Position numbers and translations under genes: made by a program. Shown here in pieces: positions 52,910-62,836 of a stretch of DNA of 64,000 nt. Under the pieces are notes generated by a model. That model was not told the DNA's origin, made no database searches, and saw only the letters and a program-made list of their open reading frames with translations. Source of the stretch: Bipolaris cookei (lineage: Eukaryota > Ascomycota > Dothideomycetes > Pleosporales > Pleosporaceae); NCBI GenBank assembly GCA_002286855.1, contig NRSV01000045.1, positions 248,001 through 312,000 of the forward strand. The letters are read 5' to 3'. Every line of letters begins with the position of its first letter. The stretch's first letter is position 1.

Positions 52910-53732
52910 AGTAACGAAAGCATTCGGGTTCACTAGTCACAATTAGCTCGGAACAGCTCAAACAGTAGCACACATTGCCGCGCCAGCGGAGGGGGCCGAC
53001 AGCAGGGTTGGAGGAACGTCTAATTGAGGTCTGGAATGAATCCAGGGGGACATAATACGTAGAAGTCGGCCGCGGAATTGCATTTTGCAACCTTGCTTGT
53101 TCACACCTATGGGCTATGTACTTGGCATGGACGCCAATTATCATCAGCATTTCGTTGCAAGGCCACGGCGTCACGATAATTTCCATCCAAAAGTAACGAT
53201 TCTGGCCGGTAGCCCACAAAGGGTTTATCTACTCATGGCTGCGACCCAGAAAAGGGCGGATGGATTGTGGGAGGGTTGGTTCAAGTGAAATAAGCATGAA
53301 GCCAAGAGAGCAACTTGTCAAAAATCAATGCATGATGGGAAATTAGGAAATTTTCGTGTTTGACCTTTGGTTTTCGCCCAGAATGTGATTGCATAGGATA
53401 TTAGGGATTATCCTTGTCTTTTGACAGACCCCCCACTTTAAAGGGATCCACATCAGCCTCCGAACTGCCCCGCAAATCGGAGCTCGGAGCTTGCATCTGC
53501 CTTTACCTTGTGTATCGGTCTACTGAGGTGTGACTTGTTTGTTGTGTACGGCGGAAGCAAGGTTGCTCACGAGCTGAATTCGAATATACTTTACCGAGTC
53601 CAAACCATACAGCCTTGAGATACCAGTCTTGTAACTAGTAGCCTCTTTTTCCCACCTTTCCTTCCAACCACCCCTCTCTTTCTTTCTCTCTCTCTCTCTC
53701 ACACACACACATATATATATCCCAACAAAACC
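52910..53732. other. Intergenic, 0.8 kb
   Basis: 3' flank of the hos4-like gene and promoter/leader of the parvulin gene. The leader ends in a compound microsatellite (53685-53720). Confidence 0.55.
53685..53720 (+). repeat. Compound (TC)n(AC)n(AT)n microsatellite in the parvulin leader
   Basis: About (TC)8, then (AC)5, then (AT)5, without gaps, ending 12 bases before the start codon at 53733. Slippage would change leader length and the start-codon context of this gene. Confidence 0.9.
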
Positions 53733-54200
53733 ATGCCCCCCAAGAACAAAGGCAAAGCAAAAGACGACTCTAAGGCCGAATCAGGCAAAGGCGGCAGTAG
53801 TGGCAGCGGCAAACTCAAACCAGCATCCAGCATCAACGTGCGCCACATCCTCTGCGAAAAGCACTCGAAAAAGGAAGAGGCGCTCGAGAAGCTACGTAAT
53901 GGTGCGAAATTCGATGATGTAGCGAGAGAGATGAGTGAGGATAAGGCGAGGCAAGGTATTTTTCTTTCCCCATCTTCCTCTCCATCCTCTCTATCCCAAG
54001 AGAAAATAGCAAAGCTGACGATGCCTTGTTTTTTTTGTGCTGCAGGCGGTAGTTTAGGCTGGAAAGTACGAGGGAGTTTAATGCAGGACTTTGAGAAAGT
54101 GGCGTATGAGCTTGAGCCGAGTACGACGGGGAATCCGAAGATTGGGGAGGTTAAGACGAGTGAGGGGTATCATATTATCATGGTTGAGGGGAGGAAGTGA
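53733..54200 (+). CDS. pin4: Par14/Pin4-type parvulin (peptidyl-prolyl isomerase)
   Basis: Two exons, 53733-53955 and 54046-54200, giving 125 residues. The 90-nt intron (GTATTT to CTGCAG, pyrimidine-rich end) is divisible by three and stop-free, so the unspliced frame looks like one 155-residue ORF; the family requires DKARQGGSLGWKVRGS to be contiguous. The Lys/Gly/Ser-rich N-terminus (MPPKNKGKAKDDSKAESGKG) is the usual basic tail for nucleic-acid binding. SINVRHILCEKHSK, RNGAKFDDVAREMSEDKARQ and SEGYHIIMVEGRK are standard parvulin blocks. Matches human PIN4 (Par14). High confidence. Confidence 0.95.
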   Translation: MPPKNKGKAKDDSKAESGKGGSSGSGKLKPASSINVRHILCEKHSKKEEALEKLRNGAKFDDVAREMSEDKARQGIFLSPSSSPSSLSQEKIAKLTMPCFFCAAGGSLGWKVRGSLMQDFEKVAYELEPSTTGNPKIGEVKTSEGYHIIMVEGRK

Positions 54201-54720
54201 GAGGAGGCATGTAAGGGGCCATGGGTGGAGATTAAGGGGAGAACGATGTGTATATGAGCAGAGAGTGGATAGTGATTAATACCCTGATATAGGAATCAGA
54301 GTTGAGAGGGATTGATATATGGATTGGGATGCTTTTACAAGTTTGGGTATGTTCACAAGGGGATCATTCTATTTCAATTGGTCGGGTAGGACTCAGTACT
54401 TCTTCTGTCTACGGAACTGCCCTTGAGAAGCCCTCTTCCACTCCGTTTCTGTCTTGTCGAGACATAAAACTCACATCTCTTCAAGAGTTTGTATGACCAG
54501 TTCCAACGTCGATATAGTGGAGGGAAAGGCCTGAGACGACGAAATGGATCAAAGTTGGTGCGGGCTTGCCCCCGTCCATCCCTTCTATTGTGTCCAATGC
54601 ACAGATGTGGAGCCTAGTATGTACATGATCCGCCCCGCAAAGCAATTGGATATCGTATAGATATGAACGCCGCGAACGCCGATGCTCGAATATGTCAACT
54701 GTCCGGAATCATGCTAATGC
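54201..54720. other. Intergenic, 0.5 kb, convergent
   Basis: Between the convergent parvulin and mim2-like genes. No gene seen. Confidence 0.5.
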
Positions 54721-55115
54721 TCATAGCGTCGCTGCTGCCTCGACAGCTCCCGTAAGCTTGAACGTTTTCGGGCTTGAGATGATCACCTCGACCGGGTAAT
54801 TCGACAACTTCCACTCCATGAATTTGGCCCATCCTGTTCCATAGTCAGCATCGTAACAAGCTACTCTTTGTTCCTTCGTGCTGAAGATGACGTACCCCAG
54901 TACGCGGCTTTCCTGCCAAAGTACTTCCCAAGATACGGCACCATGACCATTGTCAGCAGCAGTTCTAGTTGCTGCAGTGATTCTTTCCATTCCCGCTCTG
55001 CATCTGACATGTATTCTTCCTCGTCGACCGAGGAACTTGTAGAGGAAGAGGGTAGGGAATCAACCTCATCGACCGAGGAGTGCTCGACGAAGCTCTCGCT
55101 ATTGCTCATCGACAT
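54721..55115 (-). CDS. mim2: Small single-anchor protein, Mim2-like
   Basis: Two exons read right to left, 55115-54896 and 54833-54721, giving 110 residues; the intron is GTACGT to AACAG. The first half is acidic and Ser-rich (SSSTSSSVDEEEYMSDAERE). Then WKESLQQLELLLTMVMVPYLGKYFGRKAAYWGWAKFMEW combines a helix with a hydrophobic segment followed by basic and aromatic residues, the pattern I associate with fungal Mim2, a subunit of the outer-membrane insertase MIM. A short tail follows. The assignment is by remembered pattern only; a generic tail-anchored protein is the alternative. Confidence 0.72.
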
Positions 55116-55504
55116 GACGGATTCGGTAGCGGATGACCAGCAAAGGAGAGCGGTGGATGCGTGACTTGGATATGCGGATTACCACCAGAACATGGGGAGA
55201 ATTGCGAAAAGCACAATCGTACAATGCGACGAGGACCTGTCGGGCTACGTCGGCGCGTTTGGTGATGTGATGCCCCAACCAATGAGCGGAGGTGGGGCTT
55301 GGACAGGTCCCGTCACGTGATGCAAATCTTGGCTCGTAGCGTTCGACTCACACATGTGCGTTGCGGCGAAGTTCAAGGCCGCTGTTGCCCACGTCTGCTC
55401 AACGCCACCACCAACAACCACCCGCAAACAGCGAGCATATCGAATTCTTCCTCCAAGAATAATTACTGCAACACCGACGGAACACTCTCTATACAACCGC
55501 AATC
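55116..55504. other. Divergent intergenic region mim2-like/eIF2 beta
   Basis: 389 bp containing both promoters; nothing else seen. Confidence 0.5.
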
Positions 55505-56836
55505 ATGGCTGATACTGTACGTCATTTGACCCCACGCTGGCTGTTCGAAATGGGGAAGTGGGCATTGGGAGAAGAGCCGGATGCAAGACCGCAGGTGACC
55601 TTGCAGTCTTATGCGTATTAGAGCGATCTGCAGTGATAATTCAACGGAACTGTTACTGTGATCGCTTTACATAGGCTTGCATCCGGCTTTATTTTTTCTT
55701 TCCTTTGTTACGGCAGGCGATGCTACACTTCCCGCACATAGATGGCAGCTTAATGCGATCTTCTTCTTCAAAAAAAACTTATGCTAACATGACTCTCAAT
55801 GCAGGCTGAGGTCCCCGAACGCAAGACACGTAAGTCTGTTCAATTTTCTGAAGGCACCACGATCGTCGACAGCAACGGCGAAGTCACCGAGTCTCTGGAG
55901 GTGAACGGCGGCAAGGAATCTGCCGAGGGTCACTCCTCTGGTGGCGGTGAGATTGCTTGTGTGTAGGCAACAAAAAACATAAACTGACGGGTAGGGCAGT
56001 GGGCGATGACAAGGAGGTTGAAGAGGTCACCGACATGTTCGCTGACCTCGCCAAGAAGGTATGCATACACGTATGTCTTAATATGTGGCGGCTTGCTGAT
56101 ACAGGTACAGAAGAAGAAGAAGTCGACTAAGAAGAAGGAGGGCGAGGAGGACGACGGTGCAGAGGGTGATTTTGCTGCGCTGAAGAAAAAGAAGAAGTCT
56201 AGCAAGAAGAAGGTTGAGGATGATTTCGAGGCTAAGCTCGCCGCTGCTGGTGGAAAGAAGGCTGAGGGCGAAGAGGAGGCTGCCGCCGCTGAACCAGAAG
56301 TGCAAGAAGGCGACATGATGAAGGGCACTGGCATTTGGCAACACGACCAGACGACTCCCATCAGCTACAACCTCCTCCTCAACCGCTTCTTCACACTCCT
56401 TCACGCTCAACACCCTGATCTCGCCAGCTCAGGCACAAAGAGCTATAAGATCCCGCCCCCACAGTGTATGCGTGAAGGAAACAAGAAGACTGTTTTCGCC
56501 AACCTTGCCGAGATTTGCAAGCGTATGAAGCGTTCGGATGAGCACGTTGCGCAGTTTCTGTTTGCCGAATTGGGTACGAGTGGTTCATTTGCCGATCAGA
56601 AGCGTCTGGTCATCAAGGGTCGTTTCCAGCAAAAGCAGTTGGAGAACGTGCTTAGGCGGTACATTGTCGAATACGTTACCTGCAAGACCTGCCGCTCGCC
56701 CGATACGGACCTATCCAAGGGTGAGAACCGTCTTAACTTCGTCACTTGCAACAGCTGCGGATCAAGGCGTTCGGTCCAAGCCATCAAGACTGGTTTCTCT
56801 GCACAGATTGGAAAGAGGCGGAGAATGGTGGCTTAG
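55505..56836 (+). CDS. SUI3: Translation initiation factor eIF2 subunit beta
   Basis: Four exons: 55505-55516 (only 12 nt), 55805-55946, 56000-56058 and 56105-56836, giving 314 residues. The first intron is 288 nt. The N-terminal part has two Lys blocks (VQKKKKSTKKK and KKKKKSSKKK), the sites that bind eIF5 and eIF2B-epsilon in this family, then an acidic Ala/Glu stretch. The core has TTPISYNLLLNRFF and RLVIKGRFQQKQLENVLRRYI, and the C-terminus a C4 zinc finger, VTCKTCRSPD...VTCNSCGS. Tandem acceptors at 56104 and 56110, six nt apart, allow VQ to be included or skipped. Very confident. Confidence 0.96.
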
Positions 56837-58537
56837 ATTGTTCATTCTTGTTATGCGGGGTTTACGATGTTCAATGTTATTGCATAGCTTGGGGCTGGCT
56901 GGGCTTTTCGGTAAGCGGGCGCGCTTTGGACGGCTGCTTTAATGAGGGTCTCGCAGCGGTATGAGGATGCTGTGTAACATTCATGCCATGGGTGGTTTTG
57001 CGTACATATGGAATCAAAATGGATTCGGAATGATGAATGACAAGTAAAAGGATATCCAGTGCCAGCGTGAGGGTGTTTTCTGGGTGATGCAGAGAATGAT
57101 ATATCCTCGACTTGACTTCACTCGCTTGGGGTACCTGGGTATGATTCTCATGCCAGCTACTCTGCATGAGTAGCACAGGGGAGGACGAGCAAGATTCATA
57201 GAGTAGGTCTCGCATCTCACAGTACCTTATCCTGCTCCCTCTTCCAAGGTCGCAGATCTACAACATGCTCAACAAACAGAAAGTAGCAATCCTAGCAGCT
57301 GTCAAGCTTCACTCCATATACCTATCTTCGTCCTGCCACTTTCTCCTGACAAGACGGTATTACCTTGTCGGCATGGGTGTTTAAGTGGCGCCTTTGTTAC
57401 ACATGGTAGAGCAGGGAATGCACTCTTAGTCAAGTCGATGACACTTGTCATTCTGTCAGTTGAAGCTGAAGTTACATAGATTGCCCAAGCTCGCAGTGCA
57501 TTACCAGAAAGTCTACGCTCAACATCATGCCTTGAGCTTGGATGCTGGAACACCACAGGTCAAATTCGCCCTTCCCCCGTGCCTACATCATGCAACATGC
57601 ACTGCAGTTTGGCCTTTACACAGGGCGCACGGGCTTACCTATAAGGTATAGGTGTCTCTCATGGTTGGTTTCTTTTTCATTGTGAGATGGCTTTTGAGAT
57701 CTGCTGGTGAGCCAACGAAGATGAGACCGAGTATGCAACTTGTAGTAATACTTGTGTTCTATAAGAAAGGCAAATCCGGCTAGACTTTAGTGTTAACGAA
57801 CTTATCCACAGTTAGCGTGTATCCCATGAGAACAGTAGTAGACATTCTTCAACTGCTCAAGCGGCCAAGCTGGGACCAGCACCAAGTCAGCCATTCTCTC
57901 AAAACAGCTTGGCTTGGTGATGTTGTTGCATAGCGTATGGCCCCCACGATGACATGAGCATGTAAAGACAGGGGGGACGGCCTACAAGGCATTGATGTGA
58001 TGTCCGGCGGCACAGAGAGAAGTGGCAGAAACATGGGTTTTGATTTGTTCGTCCTGTAATATGCTTGTGCACCCCCGACCTAACTACCCAAACGACTGCA
58101 GGCGCCTCCGTCCCGTTCCTGGTGGATCGCACATGCGAAGACATACCAGGTTTGTGCAGCGTCGTCGCAGCAAAAATGACAACTTGTGCATGAACTACCA
58201 TGTACACTTGTACTGCTCACCCGTCGCACCCACTGGGCGGGTGCTACCCAAAGAGCCCAGGTCGAATGCGGGGCGCTGATTCGGCGGTTACAAGTCAACC
58301 CCACTAACCAGTAGGCTGCGCGCCCGAGGCTGAGCAGCTTGACCGAGAAGACAGGAATGGGGCGCGCGGTTAATACGCCTGTCTATACTGCTTGTGGCTG
58401 CTGATGTCTCCGTAGACTAATCTGAATCTCTCTGCTCTTTCCCTCCTTCCTCTCTCCCAATTCTGCCTTGAGCTTGTGATACCCTTCTAGCATCGCCCTT
58501 TGAGCTACTCACTGTTAAGGCAGCTCCCGAATTAACA
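56837..58537. other. Intergenic, 1.7 kb
   Basis: Long gap between eIF2 beta and the AIM24-type gene. Short frames on both strands (for example 57302-57556, 57899-58304) have no domain. No repeat seen. Confidence 0.5.
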
Positions 58538-60022
58538 ATGTCAGGACACCAACCGACTCCGCCACCGGGTGGGAACTATTACCCTCGTGAGTTGCATGCT
58601 GTAAACACTATGAGGTAGCAACTGACACGGGCCAGCGCCTCCCGGTATTTTCTTCCCATCCAAGCTCGTCTTCGAGGAAACCTTCTCCTGTAGATACCCT
58701 TCTGACATATTTCAGACCAGCAACACCAACAACAGTACTTCGCGCCCCCTCCCGGCAGCCAATCCTACCCACCACCGCCCTCTTCTCCCCCCGCGCACCA
58801 GCAACAACACTATCCGCCCCCTCCAGCCGTAGGCGCCACCACACAGCATCACTACGCACCGCCGCCTGAGAAACAACAATATGCACCACCGCCCGAACAA
58901 CAGCATTACCCACCACCACCAGGCCAGGCGCAATCGCCTCCACCGCAGGCGCAGCCACAGCAATACCAACAGCAACCCATGAGCCCAGGCTTCGGTGGAT
59001 TCCCTGCTGGAAGCCCAAGCGCGAGCACATACCCGCCTGAGAAGCAAGGACAACACCCAGGCATGGGACAACCGCAGATGAGCCAGCAGAGCATACCACA
59101 GCAACCGCAGTTTGCAGGCGCAGGGGCAAATGTAAGACCTGGAAATGCAGCCGCAGATGATGTTGGCACATTCAATGGAGGAAGTTTCCGTGTGAGCCAC
59201 AGGGATACCAATACTATTCTCACTGTACAACTGGCAATGGGGTGTCCATTTACCGCGAAACCTGGTGAGTTTATATACAAAGTACCTATTCTTTGCCCTC
59301 ATTGTCGCAGATGGTAACAGAGGATTTGAAATGCGAGGACAATTACTAAGTCAATCTCCATGACAGGCGCCATGATTGCAATGTCACCCACCATGACACT
59401 AAAAGGCAACGTCAAGTTCTCGCTCAAGAAAGCCCTGATCGGTGGGGATATGTCCAAATCCACATACACTGGCCCGGGAGAACTGCTCCTAGCACCTCCC
59501 ACAATCGGCGACATCACCATCATCAAGCTCGGCGGGAACGATACATGGAGCGTGGGGCGTGACGCTTTTCTCGCATGCACTCAGGGCATAGTAACAGAGT
59601 ACAAGAGCCAGGGCATAGGCAAAGCCATGTTCAGCGGCGAGGGATTCTTCGTGTACAAGATTAGTGGCACGGGAATCCTGTGGTGTACGAGTTTTGGTGC
59701 GATTATTAGGAAAGATGTAGGTTTTTTTGTTCCCTTCTCCTGAACACCTCTCCCTTATACTTTTCTTCTGGAAGAACATACTGACATGTATGGTTTCTTC
59801 CTCTAGCTTGCCGCCAACGAGAAATACATTATTGACAACGGACACCTTGTGGCGTGGAACTGCAAGTACGTGCTTGAGCGCGTGGCGAGCGGCGGTATCG
59901 TGAGTAATATGGCGTCGGGCGAGGGTCTCGTGTGCAAGTTTACGGGACCGGGCACAGTTTTTATGCAGACGAGGAATGCGACGGCGTTTGCGCAGTTTAT
60001 GGCTTCTCATGCTACGGCGTAG
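58538..60022 (+). CDS. AIM24 family protein with Pro/Gln-rich N-terminus
   Basis: Four exons: 58538-58586, 58716-59264, 59367-59716 and 59807-60022, giving 387 residues. The N-terminal ~145 residues are Pro/Gln/Tyr-rich (HQQQYFAPPPGSQSYPPPP, YAPPPEKQQYAPPPEQQHYP). The C-terminal ~220 residues form the AIM24/TIGR00266 beta-solenoid domain: GAMIAMSPTMTLKGNVKFSL, GELLLAPPTIGDI, GEGFFVYKISGTG and GEGLVCKFTGPGTVFMQTRN. Yeast Aim24 is linked to MICOS and mitochondria, but members without a presequence exist. The first intron may contain a 9-nt exon (58637-58645) in phase. Length and domain are typical. Confidence 0.9.
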
Positions 60023-60323
60023 TTTGGAAGAGAGAACGGTTAGGTGGCAAAGGGGCAAATATGCCAGACTTTGAATTGACCCTGACCATCCTTTTGTTGC
60101 GTGTAGAGATACCGTTTGGGAAAACTGTGGATTATATCGTTTGGGTGTGCTCTCCGACTATCTTTTCTTCTTTCAAGACTCGTTATCAGGTGCTGGTGAG
60201 ATGGAATGAAATAGTAAGTAAAGATGATGCTGGTCATGCCAAATGCGTCATTGTTTTCCCCTTTCTTCCCTCAATTTGTCTAAAATAGCCGTATTCGAAC
60301 CAACAAAGATTGCTCATCCCAAA
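60023..60323. other. Intergenic, 0.3 kb, convergent
   Basis: Between convergent AIM24-type and nop13 genes; nothing recognised. Confidence 0.5.
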
Positions 60324-61664
60324 TCAATCAAATGTCGTCTTCTTACCCTGGGACTCGACAATCGCCTGGCTTGCCCTCGGCGCACTCGAATGCGCCGCAC
60401 CACTCTTGATCGTCCGCGGATCCACCTTGCGCTTCGAGCCATTGCCTCGCTCATTATTCCCACGACCTGCTTTACGATCACCGCCACCTTGATCAAAGTT
60501 CCTCCAGCGATCCGGGTTAACACCGTCAACAGCCTTGACGGGCCTATCCTTGCCCCACCGCTTGTTATACCGCGTCGTCGCATCTTCGGCGAATTCACAG
60601 CGCAACTCGCGCCCCATGAACTTGCTGATGAACCATTTCCTTTTCTTCTCGGGTTTCGCGTCTTCATCTTCATCATCGCTATCGTCTTTCTTACCCTTCT
60701 TTTTGAACTCGGCGGCGTCTTTGAATACGAAGCCCTTGACTGCCCATGTGGCGGATTCCACGTCGGCAAAGGTGATCCATGCGTAGCCCTTGCATTTGCC
60801 AGAGTCTTCAAAGGTGGCCATGTGGATGTCCTCAATGTCTCCACATTGCGAGTAGTGTTCTTGCAGGTCTTCTTTGGTGACGTCGAAGGAGAGGTTGCCG
60901 ATGAAGACGCGCTTGTTGGGCGGGTGGCCGGATTTATCTGCGTTGTCTGCGCGGCGATTGTCCTGCCCTTCTTCTGTTTTGGGCTTGTCTGGTCGTCCCT
61001 CGAAGCTCTTTGCGTTCTTGATGAGTAAGGCGCGGCCGTCCATTTTGGTTTCTGTCAGGGCAATGGCTGAGTACATTGCTAGTTCTGTGGAGAAATCGAC
61101 ATATGCGAAGCCCTTGTTGAGAGGTTTGGTTGTCCAGCTCGGGTTGACCTTTGTAGGTGGGGGCATGTGGACGCGGGTTATCTGGTCGCTTGCGATTTCT
61201 GAATTCTCGGACAGGAAGGTTCGCAATGAGTCCTTGGTCGCAGACCACGGCAGGTTTCCAATCCATACACCGTAAGCTGATCGCTTGCCGTCTGTATACT
61301 TGTTTCCCTTTGCTTCGCTATCTGTCTTTGTGCCTGCGTCTCCTCCTTCTCCCTCAGCGGCGGGTGTAGGGTTCAGCTTCGCTTTCTTCGCTTTGCGGGC
61401 GGCTTTCTTGGAGACCGGCTCTGGAAGGTTGATATCGATTTCGAGCTCGTCGGGTAGGGTATCTCTTTTGCGCTTCTTCGCTGGTGTTTCTGTTTTTACT
61501 GATCCTTCCTCTTCACTGGCGCTAGCTTCTGCGACCTCATTCTTGGACTCGGACTTGGAGCGCTTCTTCTCCTTCTTTTCCTTTTTGTATTTTTTCTCCC
61601 GGCTCTCCTTCTTGGAAACGGCGACAGCCTCGTCGGAAGAGGTCATGTCGATATCCTTGGACAT
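60324..61664 (-). CDS. nop13: Nucleolar RRM protein Nop13
   Basis: Intronless frame of 446 residues. The first ~125 residues are Lys/Glu/Ser-rich with nuclear-localisation-type runs (KKYKKEKKEKKRSK, KKAARKAKKAK). RRM1 starts with YGVWIGNLPW and contains NKGFAYVDF; RRM2 starts KRVFIGNLSFDVTKEDLQEHY and contains GYAWITFA, followed by an acidic/basic insertion (DDSDDEDEDAKPEKKRK) and MGRELRCEFAE. The C-terminus is Arg/Gly/Lys-rich. The two-RRM layout with RVFIGNLSFDVT and GELRCEFAEDATTRYNKR-like ending fits Nop13, a pre-60S ribosome assembly factor. The assignment relies on pattern memory; confidence is high for the RRM fold. Confidence 0.92.
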   Translation of the reverse strand: MSKDIDMTSSDEAVAVSKKESREKKYKKEKKEKKRSKSESKNEVAEASASEEEGSVKTETPAKKRKRDTLPDELEIDINLPEPVSKKAARKAKKAKLNPTPAAEGEGGDAGTKTDSEAKGNKYTDGKRSAYGVWIGNLPWSATKDSLRTFLSENSEIASDQITRVHMPPPTKVNPSWTTKPLNKGFAYVDFSTELAMYSAIALTETKMDGRALLIKNAKSFEGRPDKPKTEEGQDNRRADNADKSGHPPNKRVFIGNLSFDVTKEDLQEHYSQCGDIEDIHMATFEDSGKCKGYAWITFADVESATWAVKGFVFKDAAEFKKKGKKDDSDDEDEDAKPEKKRKWFISKFMGRELRCEFAEDATTRYNKRWGKDRPVKAVDGVNPDRWRNFDQGGGDRKAGRGNNERGNGSKRKVDPRTIKSGAAHSSAPRASQAIVESQGKKTTFD

Positions 61665-62836
61665 TGTGGTGTGCTTGATGGTTGGTCTAGCTGCATTGAC
61701 TTTGAACTTTTTTCTGGGTCCTGCATTTTCGCTTCCTTGCAGCCAGCACTAGGAGAAGACGGGCTTAGTCATGTTCGGTTCGCGCTAAACACCAATATCG
61801 GGTCTCTATCACTATCACTATCGATAACAACTTTCCTTGGCTTGGTTCTTACGATTCATGCGTATCATCCTTCTGGCAAACCTTGTGTGGTCTTGAGTGG
61901 CTCTCACCCAATGCCAACAAGTCCTGTTGTGGCGCCAATCACAACAAAGCCCTTGTACGACGTGGCGACGCAGGCTGCGTTGTACTCTACGTAGGGGTAG
62001 TTTGAAACACCGCACTGGAGAAAGGCCCAGTACACGTACAACAGTGTTGGCATTCTCACCAGATATGAGCCGGAGCTACTAACCGGCGAAGTGAGGCGAA
62101 GATATCGACGGCCGTCTTTCCGGTCTTGACCGTGTTAGTGAAGCGCTATCTCAGATGATCAGCTGGTACACTGGGCGTCCATCACGTGCCATCAAATTAG
62201 GTGGCGTCATCAGGGCGAGCAGGAAGGTCTTTGATCAATTCAATGGGTGAGGAGACAGCGAGGCAGATGGAAGGCAATCATATTCTGGCGACGAGGGTCT
62301 CACCGGCTGACGACGTATTCTGCAGCCTGGGGCGGTCTACAACCGCTGGATCGACGCGACCAGTCCAGGTACAGCATATTGCCCGCTGGAGTCGACGCAC
62401 TACTCTTCGCCAGAAACATGCACGACATCAACGCTGCTTCAGCTGTGCGAGACGAGCGTCTTGCCAGCGAGCCTTTACTCAGCAAAATGGGCAAAAAGAA
62501 ATGTCGCCCGCCCCCCAGGACAGTGCCAGCCTCCAAGTGTGAAGGGAAGCTTTGGCTGTCCGGTGGCCGGGTCGTGCTCACTTAGCGTGCCCTGATGCTA
62601 AGCACTGACCCCACTCAAGGCAGCTACCATTACACGTCCAGCTGCTCCGCTGCCGTCTCACTTGCTCCACCTCCACCTCCGCCTTTACATCCCCATCACC
62701 CTCCCTCAACAGCAACCCTCTCTACACCTGTTGCTACACTCCCCCTCTGCTCGCAAATAGCGGTGCCCGGCAGACTGCGTTTGCTCTGTCCGCTCCTTTG
62801 TGCACTCGCCTTCACCGCCAGCCTTGGTTGCCCATC
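61665..62836. other. Divergent intergenic region nop13/nbr1-like, 1.2 kb
   Basis: Both promoters lie here. A short tandem TATCAC repeat occurs near 61806-61824. Short frames show no domain. Confidence 0.5.

Noticed and set aside
55831..55836. GTAAGT inside eIF2 beta exon 2
   Set aside because: A perfect donor motif, but reading through it gives continuous coding (KTRKSVQFSEG) of the family, so it is not used in the main transcript model.
57302..58304. Cys/Arg/Ser-rich ORFs on both strands
   Set aside because: No signal peptide, no domain, mutual shadows in opposite frames; treated as non-coding.
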